From: Acidobacteriaceae bacterium
Lineage (GTDB): Bacteria; Acidobacteriota; Terriglobia; Terriglobales; Acidobacteriaceae
DNA length: 41,892 nt
Reading direction: 5' to 3'
NCBI GenBank assembly: GCA_031296355.1
Contig: JARLFX010000221.1
Location: 1 to 41,892 of the forward strand
Numbering within the stretch: position 1 is the first letter of the stretch; each line of letters opens with the position of its first letter. The translations under genes were made by a program, and so were the position numbers. Below, in pieces: positions 15,498-23,907 of this stretch. Below the pieces are notes generated by a model. That model searched no databases, was not told the DNA's origin, and was given only the letters and a program-made list of their open reading frames with translations.

Positions 15498-16259
15498 CTA
15501 GCGAAGCGAGATGCCAATTCGCGCCTGTTTGGAGCCGATGATATACAGTGCTTTTCCCGTTATATCTGCTTCTGTAACACGGCCAAATTCTGAAAGTCGG
15601 CTGTCTAGACTGTCATCCCGGCTGTCACCGAGCAGGAAAACCTCTCCTGGGGCAACTGTGATTGGGCCAAACGTATTCATTTCTTCTGTCGCGAGGCCAC
15701 TATGGCGGACATATGATTCAGATAAGCGCTCCCCATTCACCCATACATCGCCGCCTTTGCCGAGTACGGTATCTCCAGCCCGTGCCACCAATCTTTTGAT
15801 CAAAAAGAGGTTGGTGTGGTGGAAAATCACAATATCGCCACGGGCAGCTGGCTTGGAGCTGTATGCCCGCATATCTGCCATGATCGAATCTCCAGCATCA
15901 ACTGTCGGCGACATGGAAGTAGAGGTAAGGCTAAACGTGCGAAATCCAGACAAGCGCGTTGCAACGCCAAAAGTAAACGTGGTGATGCATACGGAGATGG
16001 GGATGAACAGCGTCAGCCACCATAAGCTGCGGCGCTGCTTGCGTGAACGAAACCGCAACCCGGCAGTGCAGAGAATGATTATTCCCAGGATATCAATGGC
16101 CATCATGAGGGCTGCAAATCCAGCATAAGTCCGTAGCAATCTGAAAGGCCAGAAGCAGGGGATGAGAAAGAGAAACAGAATGATCGGGATGCGTAGCCAC
16201 GAACGCCGCTCTTTCAGTGATAGCTCAACGGTTTCCGAAGCTGTGGTTTCGTTATCCAT
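15498..16259 (-). CDS. lepB: Signal peptidase I with three N-terminal membrane segments
   Basis: 253 residues. Three hydrophobic stretches (about 22-40, 43-65, 77-97) precede the S26 catalytic domain. The nucleophile is in TSTSMSPTVDAGD, the general-base Lys in FLIKRLVARAGD, and the box E motif is VFLLGDSRDDSLDSR. It cleaves Sec/Tat signal peptides at the outer face of the cytoplasmic membrane. The ATG at 16259 has AAGGTG close upstream; the 77-residue upstream extension overlaps trpE and is dismissed. It follows trpE by 43 bp and is likely co-transcribed. Most LepB proteins have one or two membrane segments, so three is unusual. Confidence 0.88.
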   Translation of the reverse strand: MDNETTASETVELSLKERRSWLRIPIILFLFLIPCFWPFRLLRTYAGFAALMMAIDILGIIILCTAGLRFRSRKQRRSLWWLTLFIPISVCITTFTFGVATRLSGFRTFSLTSTSMSPTVDAGDSIMADMRAYSSKPAARGDIVIFHHTNLFLIKRLVARAGDTVLGKGGDVWVNGERLSESYVRHSGLATEEMNTFGPITVAPGEVFLLGDSRDDSLDSRLSEFGRVTEADITGKALYIIGSKQARIGISLR

Positions 16260-16302
16260 AGCACCTTGTCTCCGAGCACTCTTCACACTCTGTGAAGAAA
16301 AA

Positions 16303-17817
16303 CTAGATCTCCCGCGCCCGCTCAATCGCCCGCACGACCGCCTTCGCCTTGTTGCCGCATTCGGCGAACTCTTTCTCCGGTACTGAATCCGCCACAATGC
16401 CTGCGCCGGACTGGATATGCCCTTGCTCGCCGTGCATGAAGAGCGTGCGGATGGCGATGCAGCTATCGAGATTGCCGCTGAAATCCGCATAGAAGATGCT
16501 GCCGCCGTAGACGCCGCGCCGGGTGGGCTCCATCTCTTCGATGATCTCCATCGCGCGGATCTTGGGCGCGCCGCTCAGCGTGCCGGCAGGGAAGCAGGCA
16601 CGGAATGCATCCAGCGGCGCAAGCTCTTTGCGCAACGTGCCTTCAATCGCAGACACCAGATGCATGATGTGCGAATAGCGCTCTACAAACATCAGGTCCT
16701 TCACGCGGACGCTGCCGTAGTCGCTCACCCGGCCCACATCGTTGCGGCCAAGATCGACCAGCATGATGTGCTCGGCGACCTCCTTCGCGTCGTTGCGCAT
16801 GTGCTGCTCGTTGGCGAGATCTTCGGCCTCATCTTCTGAGCGCGGCATAGAGCCGGCAATTGGCCGGTACTCCACCGTGCGCCCCTGCACCCGCACCAGC
16901 AGTTCCGGCGAAGAGCCCACAATATGGGCAGGCAGCATCTTCTTTCCGCTGGCGAGCGGGAAGCGCAGAAAGTACAGGTACGGCGACGGATTCACGATGC
17001 GCAGCGCACGATAGATATCGAATGCATCCACGCCCGGCGTGCAATCAAATCGCTGCGACAGCACGCACTGGAACACATCGCCCGAGGCAATGTACTCCTT
17101 CGTTTTCTTTACCGCGTTGATGAATGCAGCCTTTGTGGTGCGCGGCGTGATCTTCAGCGCGCCCTGGGCCTTCTTGCGCGGCATCTTTGGCAGCGGCCCG
17201 GCGAGCCTGCGCTCCAGCCCATTGAGCCGTTTCACCGCAGTGGCGTAAGCCGTGGCCTTCTTCTGTCGTGTCAGGTCTGCCGTCACGATCAGGTGAATCT
17301 CTTTCTTCACGTGATCGAAGGCCATCACTTCGTCGAAGAACATCAGGCACGCATCCGGCACCTGCAGATCGTCTTTCGCAATCTGCGGCAGCTTCTCGAT
17401 CTGCCGTACGACGTCGTACGCGAAGTATCCGACCGCGCCAGCGGTAAACGGCGGCAGCCCCGGCAGCCGCGCCGGCATGTGTTCGCTCAGCGCCAGCTTG
17501 AGTTCGGCAAAGATGTCTCCGGTAAAGCTGCGGGTGCGCTTGCCTTCGTGCACGGTGATGCGGTCGCCCCGCGCAATCATGGTGCGGTAGGGCCGCAGCC
17601 CGATGAAGGTATAGCGCCCAACGCGCTCGCCGCCCTCGACGGATTCCAGCAGGAACGCCTGCGGCTCATTGGCAGCAACGCGCAGAAATGCCGATACCGG
17701 CGTCTCCAGGTCGGCTGTCACCGTGCGATAAACGGGCACCAGTGTGTGCGTCTTCGCCAGCTTCTGAAAATCGCGGGTCGCGGGCAATGTAGGTCTGGGG
17801 GGCATCTTGTTCATCAT
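16303..17817 (-). CDS. trpE: Anthranilate synthase component I
   Basis: About 504 residues. It converts chorismate to anthranilate with TrpG, the first step of tryptophan synthesis. The N-terminal tryptophan-binding motif LLES (AFLLESVEGGERVGRYTFIG) suggests feedback inhibition. The catalytic domain has VNPSPYLYFLRF, HIMLVDLGRNDVGR, FPAGTLSGAPKIRAMEII and QSGAGIVADSVPEKEF. The usual PIAGTRPRG is PIAGSMPRSEDEAED here, a small change beside the active site. The start is uncertain: ATGs at 17817, 17814 and 17805 cluster without a clear ribosome site. It is divergent from gdhA with a 151-bp gap; I found no convincing trp leader peptide there. Confidence 0.95.
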   Translation of the reverse strand: MMNKMPPRPTLPATRDFQKLAKTHTLVPVYRTVTADLETPVSAFLRVAANEPQAFLLESVEGGERVGRYTFIGLRPYRTMIARGDRITVHEGKRTRSFTGDIFAELKLALSEHMPARLPGLPPFTAGAVGYFAYDVVRQIEKLPQIAKDDLQVPDACLMFFDEVMAFDHVKKEIHLIVTADLTRQKKATAYATAVKRLNGLERRLAGPLPKMPRKKAQGALKITPRTTKAAFINAVKKTKEYIASGDVFQCVLSQRFDCTPGVDAFDIYRALRIVNPSPYLYFLRFPLASGKKMLPAHIVGSSPELLVRVQGRTVEYRPIAGSMPRSEDEAEDLANEQHMRNDAKEVAEHIMLVDLGRNDVGRVSDYGSVRVKDLMFVERYSHIMHLVSAIEGTLRKELAPLDAFRACFPAGTLSGAPKIRAMEIIEEMEPTRRGVYGGSIFYADFSGNLDSCIAIRTLFMHGEQGHIQSGAGIVADSVPEKEFAECGNKAKAVVRAIERAREI

Positions 17818-17968
17818 AAACGTATGGCTGGCAAGGCGGAAAACGCTGGAGAGTCCACCGCCGCGTGGCGTACACTCCTCTCGCGGCCGCACACACTTGT
17901 TTGCACCGTAAGACTGCGATTCCGCGTCTAACCAATGGTGTGACCGATAGGTCAGGAGATTTCCCCGC

Positions 17969-19288
17969 ATGTCTGCAACGAAGCTCGATCCCATCAGCAC
18001 TTTCTCTCATCCCAACGCCACCGCAATCGCAGATGCACTGAAACAGGAGACTAATCCCTGGGCGGCGCAGGCTGCGCGCTTTGAGTTTGCTGCACGCAAG
18101 CTGAATCTTGATCCCGGCATCTGGAAGGTTCTCAGCCTGCCATCGCGCGAGATCATTGTGCATATTCCGGTCGCGATGGATAACGGCCAAGTCGAAGTCT
18201 TCACCGGCTACCGTGTGCAGCACTCTATCGCGCGCGGTCCGGCCAAGGGCGGTATCCGCTACGCACCAGATGTTTCGCTGGACGAAGTGCGCGCCCTGGC
18301 CGCGTGGATGACGTGGAAGTGTGCCGTGGTGAATATCCCCTTCGGCGGCGCCAAGGGCGGCGTGATTTGCGATCCGCAGAAAATGTCGCAGGGCGAACTG
18401 GAGCGCATGACCCGCCGCTACACCGCCTCGTTGATTGAGTTCATCGGCCCGGAGAAAGACGTTCCCGCGCCCGATGTGAATACCAACGAGCAGACTATGG
18501 CCTGGATCATGGACACCTACTCCATGCACATGGGGCAGACCGTTACCGGCGTCGTCACCGGCAAGCCGCTCGACCTGGGCGGTTCGCGCGGGCGCCGCGA
18601 AGCTACCGGTCGCGGCGTGAGCGTGATGTGCGATCAGGCACTGAAGTATCTGGGCAAGCCGTGCGATGGTTGCCGCGTGATCGTGCAGGGATTCGGCAAC
18701 GTGGGCAGCCACACCGCCAGCATCCTGGCGCAGAAGGGTTACAAGATCATTGGCATCGCGGAGTATAATGGCGGCCTCTACAATCCCAACGGCATCAATA
18801 TCCCCGCGCTGCTCAAGCACCGCGCCGCCAACGGCACGATCAACGGCTTCCCCGAAGCAGAGGCGACCGATCCCGCCCAGCTGCTCGTGACCGAGTGCGA
18901 CATCCTGATTCCTGCCGCCACGGAGAACGTGATTACCAGCAAGAACGCCGGCCAGATCAAGGCGCGCATCTTGTGCGAAGGCGCGAACGGCCCCACCACT
19001 GCCGCAGCCGACGAGATTCTGGCAGCGAACGGCGTCTTCGTAGTGCCAGATATTCTGGCGAACTCCGGCGGCGTGACCACCAGTTATTTTGAGTGGGTGC
19101 AGGACCGCCAGGGCTATTTCTGGGCAGAGGTGGATGTGAACGACCGACTGGACCGCATCATGCGCGAGAGCTTCGCCGCGGTGCTCAGTTACGCCGTCAC
19201 CCACAGCGTGAACAACCGCATCGCTGCGTACATGCTCGCGATCGACCGCGTCGCGTTTACCATCAAGCAGCGCGGCATCTACGCCTAG
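17969..19288 (+). CDS. gdhA: Glutamate dehydrogenase (Glu/Leu/Phe/Val family)
   Basis: A 439-residue hexameric-type enzyme interconverting glutamate and 2-oxoglutarate plus ammonia. The substrate-binding Lys is in [13 protein letters not shown] and the catalytic Lys in PFGGAKGGV. The nucleotide fold carries [11 protein letters not shown] (GxGxxG-type), and the conserved C-terminal region reads [24 protein letters not shown] lies 9 bases before the ATG. It stands alone: divergent from trpE and converging head-on with the secreted nuclease gene, with only 9 bp between the stops and no terminator seen. Cofactor preference cannot be settled by eye. Confidence 0.96.
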   Translation: MSATKLDPISTFSHPNATAIADALKQETNPWAAQAARFEFAARKLNLDPGIWKVLSLPSREIIVHIPVAMDNGQVEVFTGYRVQHSIARGPAKGGIRYAPDVSLDEVRALAAWMTWKCAVVNIPFGGAKGGVICDPQKMSQGELERMTRRYTASLIEFIGPEKDVPAPDVNTNEQTMAWIMDTYSMHMGQTVTGVVTGKPLDLGGSRGRREATGRGVSVMCDQALKYLGKPCDGCRVIVQGFGNVGSHTASILAQKGYKIIGIAEYNGGLYNPNGINIPALLKHRAANGTINGFPEAEATDPAQLLVTECDILIPAATENVITSKNAGQIKARILCEGANGPTTAAADEILAANGVFVVPDILANSGGVTTSYFEWVQDRQGYFWAEVDVNDRLDRIMRESFAAVLSYAVTHSVNNRIAAYMLAIDRVAFTIKQRGIYA

Positions 19289-19297
19289 CGCGGATGC

Positions 19298-22200
19298 CTA
19301 CAGATTCACCTGTACCTGCAGATCGACGGTGTGGCTGGTCGCATTGCCTACACCGCTTGCGGTGATGGGGACGTGGTACGTCCCCGGCCATGTGCCCAGG
19401 TCGGTGCAGTTTCCGGCGCAGCCCACCACGCCCGGCAGTATGCAGAGCATCGCCAGCAGCAGCGCTTTCATCACCCGCCGCTTGCGTGGGATGAAGATGA
19501 CCAGCAGTCCAGCCAGCGCCGCTGTTCCCATGCGCATCTCAAGCTGGGCCGTGCCGGTGAAGTACGGTGGATTATTGCCGCAGTTGTGCGGAGCCACGGT
19601 GGTGAGCGTCAGCGTTGTATTTCCGCTGCCGCCCGCGATGGTCGTCTTCTGCAGCGTGCAGGTGAAGTCGTACGGCAGGTTCGCCGGACACGCCAGCGTT
19701 ACATCGCTGGTCCATCCGTTCAGCGGCGTCACCGTGATGGCGACAGAGCTGGTCAGGCCTACTCCTACTGAAAATGGATTCTGCGCGATGGTGAAGGTAA
19801 AGTCCGGCGGCCCACTGTAAGCCGGGTTGATGACCTCGAGCACGATGTTAGAAGTCTGCGTCAGGTAGTTCACATCGCCGGAGTAGACCGCCGTAATATT
19901 GTGTCCACCCACCGCCAGCGTTGCCGTATTGAATGTAGCTGAAGCGGTGGTGGTGTTCACCGTTGAGGTACCCAGCAAAATCGCGCCGTCGTAGAACGCA
20001 ACCGTGCCCGAGGGCGGCGCAGGCACCGGCGGCGTCACGCCGCCAACCGGGGCTGCGGCAATCGCCGCGGTAAACGTCACGGTCTGTCCATACGTCGCCG
20101 GATTGAGCGAGCTGGTCAGCGTTACCGTGGATTGCACAGCGACAGCCAGCGGCAGAATCACTTCTTGATAGTTCACGGAAGCAGATGCATCAAAGTCCAG
20201 TGATGCATTCACCTGCGCTGTGATTTGGTGGGTTCCCACGGCCAGGGAAGATGTGGTGAAAGTAGCTGTGGAGGTATTTCCGCCGGCATTCGGCACCAGC
20301 GTGACCGTGCCAAGTGCCACCCCCAGCGTACTGCTGAGGTTGTCAACGAACGTCACAGTCCCGGTTGGCGCGGCGTAATTGCCGGTCACGGTTGCAGTAA
20401 ATGCCACGGGCTGGTTAACGTACGATGGATTGCTCACACCGCTGTTCACGGTTGTCGTGGTGATGTCTGGTATCACCGTTAGCGGCACGGTGATGGCTGA
20501 GCTTGGCCCGTGCACGGCATCGCCCAGATAGTCGCCGCCGAGCTGGTGTGTGCCCGTATCCGGGTTCGGCCCCGTGCATGGCACCGGCACCTGCAGCAGA
20601 ATCGAGCAATTGAAGATACCGTCAATGGTGAAGTTGAATGTTCCTGTCGGCGCTACGGAGCCGCCGTTGGTGTTGTATGTGTTGGCGCACGCCCAGAAAT
20701 CCTGGTTGTAGTAGTAGCTGGGCGCGGGACCGCCAAGCGGCACGCACCCCGCCTGGGTCAGCGTCACGGTCGTCGTGGTCGGAATCAGCGTGATCACGTG
20801 CGTGCCGGTCGCTGTGCTGCCGCTGAAGTTTGTGTCGCCGCTATAGACCGCTGTGAGCGCATGCGACCCGACGGAGTATGTGTTGCCCACCGCGATCGTC
20901 GTACTGGCCGTGCCTCCGCTGAGCGCCATGGCAGATGCCACCACCGTGCCGTCAATGGAGAAGTCCACCGTGCCCGTCGGCGTGTTGGTATTGGTTGCCG
21001 TTGGAGCAACCGTGGCCGTGAGTGTAAAGCCATCGCCATACACCGTCGGCTCCGGTGATGCGGTAACTGTGCTGGTGGACGCCGCAGTTGTACCGGAGCC
21101 GGGAGTAAAGTAGGCAACCAGTCCATCGTGGTCTGAAGTGCGTTCCATTCTCAGTTGGCCGTAGTCCGCGACCGGGTAATATGCGTTTCCTTTTGCGATG
21201 ACCATGCGCATGGATGGTGCTATATCTTGTGTCACCAGAATATGATCCACCATCGACGCGTTGCCGCTCTCTGTGACCGTGTATTCCGTGTAAGAATATG
21301 GCGGAGTGAGTTCAATCAGCGCGGGGTTAGGCGCAATATAGTCCAGAGTCGTACCTTGTACGATCTGGTTCGAGTTGGTCGGTGTGCCCTTTACCACGCC
21401 CACGAGATCCGTATAGCCGTCCGAAAACTGAAAGGCGTTGTAATCCCCGACGGCAATGACATGCGCACCTGCGGTGGCATACGAATTGATCGCATACGCA
21501 AGATACTCAGCCTGGTCTTCACGACGCAGCCGTACGCTCGTGCCTGTCCCCGATACATTATCTTCGTTCGTGCGGTCCAGCAGTTCGCTGTTGAGCACGG
21601 TCACCGGATAGCTTCCGCCGGCCCCACGATGAATGTTTGCTTGCAGCACGAGTGGCTGCCGATTGAAGTTAGCTCCTGCAACGAAGCCTGGAATAGGGCC
21701 GCCCCCGAATCCGAGCTGGAGTAGGCTGCAATTTATGACCGTCACATTGTTTGGGTTGTAAAGAAATGCATTGCTCAATCCTGTGCCGTCCGTGCCGGTA
21801 AAAATACAACTCTTATACTGCGGATCCGTCTGCCCTGCCGCGATTGCATCCGTGCTTATCTGCGCGCTGAGATCGTCCAGTGTTTGGTGGATGTTTGCCG
21901 TGGGTGTGCTTACTTCCTGTAGCGCCAGTATCTCCGGTGAGAACATCGCATTGCGGATATAGAGTGATAGCTTTTGGAGCCGCAGTTGGTACCCCGCAGA
22001 TGTCATCGTGATTACGGATGAACCACTGGTGGGGTTCGAGCTGTAAAGCTGCTCAACATTCAATGTGCCAATGCCTACCTCATTCGCTGTCTTGGTGGCC
22101 CTGTTATTCAATTCGGAAAAATCATACGCACTCGTACCTGGCTCTAGCATGATCGTCGCCCGACCCGACTGAAAGTCCACTGCGCCGGTCATATTGGCAT

Positions 22201-22975
22201 ATATCGTGTACTCGGCTCCGCCGACTACCTTCAGAGCGGTTCCGCCAGCAGAGATGCTGTCGAAGATCATCACCTCGGGATTCGCATCCCACCACGTTAT
22301 GCCGGGCGGCGCACCCGCAGGCAGTGCAGGCTCCAGTACTGACACACCCTGCTCGGTATAACCGGCTGGTGGATTTAGATTGCTATCAAACACTGCGGCG
22401 TAAAAAATCCCATTGCTCGTTACTGTCGCTGTTGCCGGATCGATTGTCCCTCCGGTAGGCGCTGTGCCTACCCAGGCGTTCGCGGTCACCCGCATCCCCT
22501 GGTAACGCAGCATGGGGGTGAACCCCCCAGTTCTGGGCGTGTCCGTAAGTGTCAGCACGATTGCCGGCGGCAAGGTATTCCCCGTGCTGAGCAGCGTTAC
22601 CGTCACATTGGTGCGGATCTCGGTGCCGACGGTGAGTGCGCCTACGGGGGCGGCGGGGTATATCTGGAGCGTTCCCGCCACACTGACTTCGTTGCCCACT
22701 TTGGCGGCGGCAGGTGGGGTGCTGCCGGTGTAGACGAAGATACCTTCTGAGGCCGTGGTCAGAGGGTTGTTCCAGTCACGCTGCTTTGCTTCCAGGTAGA
22801 AACCCACGGAGGTGACGCCAACCACGATGCCTGTGGTCGTTATCTTGCTGCCGATGTAGCTGCTATTGGGTGCGCCCGCCTCCAGCGTATGGATCGGGAC
22901 GATGGTTTGCGCGTGCGCGCTCAGCGATATCATGCATATCGCGGCCCAGCGGACTAGTCTTCGCAGGCACTTCAT
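19298..22975 (-). CDS. Secreted nuclease with Ig-like repeats and a C-terminal membrane segment
   Basis: About 1225 residues. A signal peptide ends near SAHAQ. An OB-fold-like part resembling extracellular nucleases (ExeM/YhcR type) spans roughly 25-300, and an endonuclease/exonuclease/phosphatase domain roughly 300-640. That domain has the metal Glu in LALQEV, GDYNAF, VDHILV and a terminal SDHDG, all consistent with activity. Four to five Ig-like repeats (GTVDFSIDG, HALTAVYSGDTNF, HNITAVYSGDVNY) follow. The last 79 residues hold a hydrophobic helix, a PRKRR stop, and a second helix ending in a lipobox-like GVVGC. The ATG at 22975 has GGTGG upstream. It probably digests extracellular DNA or phosphoesters. 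A head-to-head promoter region separates it from pgsA. Confidence 0.87.
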   Translation of the reverse strand: MKCLRRLVRWAAICMISLSAHAQTIVPIHTLEAGAPNSSYIGSKITTTGIVVGVTSVGFYLEAKQRDWNNPLTTASEGIFVYTGSTPPAAAKVGNEVSVAGTLQIYPAAPVGALTVGTEIRTNVTVTLLSTGNTLPPAIVLTLTDTPRTGGFTPMLRYQGMRVTANAWVGTAPTGGTIDPATATVTSNGIFYAAVFDSNLNPPAGYTEQGVSVLEPALPAGAPPGITWWDANPEVMIFDSISAGGTALKVVGGAEYTIYANMTGAVDFQSGRATIMLEPGTSAYDFSELNNRATKTANEVGIGTLNVEQLYSSNPTSGSSVITMTSAGYQLRLQKLSLYIRNAMFSPEILALQEVSTPTANIHQTLDDLSAQISTDAIAAGQTDPQYKSCIFTGTDGTGLSNAFLYNPNNVTVINCSLLQLGFGGGPIPGFVAGANFNRQPLVLQANIHRGAGGSYPVTVLNSELLDRTNEDNVSGTGTSVRLRREDQAEYLAYAINSYATAGAHVIAVGDYNAFQFSDGYTDLVGVVKGTPTNSNQIVQGTTLDYIAPNPALIELTPPYSYTEYTVTESGNASMVDHILVTQDIAPSMRMVIAKGNAYYPVADYGQLRMERTSDHDGLVAYFTPGSGTTAASTSTVTASPEPTVYGDGFTLTATVAPTATNTNTPTGTVDFSIDGTVVASAMALSGGTASTTIAVGNTYSVGSHALTAVYSGDTNFSGSTATGTHVITLIPTTTTVTLTQAGCVPLGGPAPSYYYNQDFWACANTYNTNGGSVAPTGTFNFTIDGIFNCSILLQVPVPCTGPNPDTGTHQLGGDYLGDAVHGPSSAITVPLTVIPDITTTTVNSGVSNPSYVNQPVAFTATVTGNYAAPTGTVTFVDNLSSTLGVALGTVTLVPNAGGNTSTATFTTSSLAVGTHQITAQVNASLDFDASASVNYQEVILPLAVAVQSTVTLTSSLNPATYGQTVTFTAAIAAAPVGGVTPPVPAPPSGTVAFYDGAILLGTSTVNTTTASATFNTATLAVGGHNITAVYSGDVNYLTQTSNIVLEVINPAYSGPPDFTFTIAQNPFSVGVGLTSSVAITVTPLNGWTSDVTLACPANLPYDFTCTLQKTTIAGGSGNTTLTLTTVAPHNCGNNPPYFTGTAQLEMRMGTAALAGLLVIFIPRKRRVMKALLLAMLCILPGVVGCAGNCTDLGTWPGTYHVPITASGVGNATSHTVDLQVQVNL

Positions 22976-23090
22976 TGCGCTACCACCGTGGATGATCAGT
23001 ACCAACCGTGCCTCCTATTATGCACTGCTGCTGTTGCGCACAGACGCTGCTGCCCAGCTTGTGACAAAATGTGTGTGTCGCGATATTGCT

Positions 23091-23774
23091 ATGAATCTGC
23101 CCAACTCCATCACGATGAGCCGGATTGCATGCGTCCCATTGCTCATCTGGCTGCTGTCGCCGCATGCGCCGGTGCATGCGCATCCGGGTATGGTGGATAC
23201 GGGAGCGCAGGAGCTAATCGCCTCCGGGGTCTTCATCCTGGCGTCGATTACCGACGGGCTGGATGGCTACCTGGCGCGGCGCAGGCACCAGATCACCACC
23301 ATGGGCATGCTGCTCGATCCGCTGGCCGATAAGCTGATGGTGACGGCAGGCTACATCTGCCTGGTGCTCTTCAATCCCCAGATCGTACCGGCGTGGATCG
23401 CCGTGGTCATTATTGGGCGCGAGTTCCTGGTGAGCGGGCTGCGCTCCATCGCGACGGCAGAGGGCTTCACCATTGAAGCCTCTGATGTGGGCAAGCTGAA
23501 GACCGTGATCCAGATCGTCTCCGTTGTGGCCGCTATCCTGGCGCATCGCTGGGATTACTGGCACTTCGGCCCGGTCATCGTGGCGGTGCATACCATCGCG
23601 CTGACGGCGATCTACTGGATGACGATCGTATCGATCATTTCGGCGGTGGACTACTTTATCGGCTTCTGGAATAAGATTGACCACGTTGCCGAAGGACGCC
23701 GCAAGCGGCGCGCGAGCTTTGTGTTGAGCCGGCGGAAGAAGCAGGAAGCGACGCTGCCCGGCTCGCAGAGCTAA
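23091..23774 (+). CDS. pgsA: CDP-diacylglycerol-glycerol-3-phosphate 3-phosphatidyltransferase
   Basis: A 227-residue membrane enzyme making phosphatidylglycerol phosphate, the committed step to phosphatidylglycerol and cardiolipin. The CDP-alcohol phosphotransferase signature DG-x2-AR-x8-G-x3-D-x3-D is complete across residues 62-85 (DGLDGYLARRR, then GMLLDPLADK). The start NLPNSITMSRIA is characteristic of PgsA. About five to six membrane helices are followed by a basic Lys/Arg tail. The ATG at 23091 is chosen from this conserved start; no Shine-Dalgarno is visible. The long upstream extension lies antisense to the nuclease gene and is rejected. Confidence 0.95.
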   Translation: MNLPNSITMSRIACVPLLIWLLSPHAPVHAHPGMVDTGAQELIASGVFILASITDGLDGYLARRRHQITTMGMLLDPLADKLMVTAGYICLVLFNPQIVPAWIAVVIIGREFLVSGLRSIATAEGFTIEASDVGKLKTVIQIVSVVAAILAHRWDYWHFGPVIVAVHTIALTAIYWMTIVSIISAVDYFIGFWNKIDHVAEGRRKRRASFVLSRRKKQEATLPGSQS

Positions 23775-23858
23775 GGGACATACCTCTCTCCGGCCAGGAA
23801 TCTAAACACAGTATGTTCAGTGGTTTACCGGAGATGCGTGGGCATGCACGGGAGATAA

Positions 23859-23886
23859 AAAAGGCGTGGCCGAAGCCACGCCTTTT
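23859..23886. terminator. Bidirectional terminator between pgsA and the Ig lipoprotein, CCGAAG core
   Basis: A perfect 12-bp stem (AAAAGGCGTGGC with GCCACGCCTTTT) is capped by a CGAA loop. It lies between two convergent genes and has A/T runs on both sides. Confidence 0.92.
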
Positions 23887-23907
23887 CGTTGCAGGCTTTG
23901 AGTCAGC

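Noticed and set aside
17818..17968. A trp attenuator leader before trpE
   Set aside because: No short frame with consecutive Trp codons and no terminator/antiterminator pair was found in the 151-bp divergent gap.
17666..19204. A 512-residue minus-strand open frame opposite glutamate dehydrogenase
   Set aside because: It is the antisense shadow of a conserved enzyme. Its translation is rich in His, Arg and Gln with no family features.
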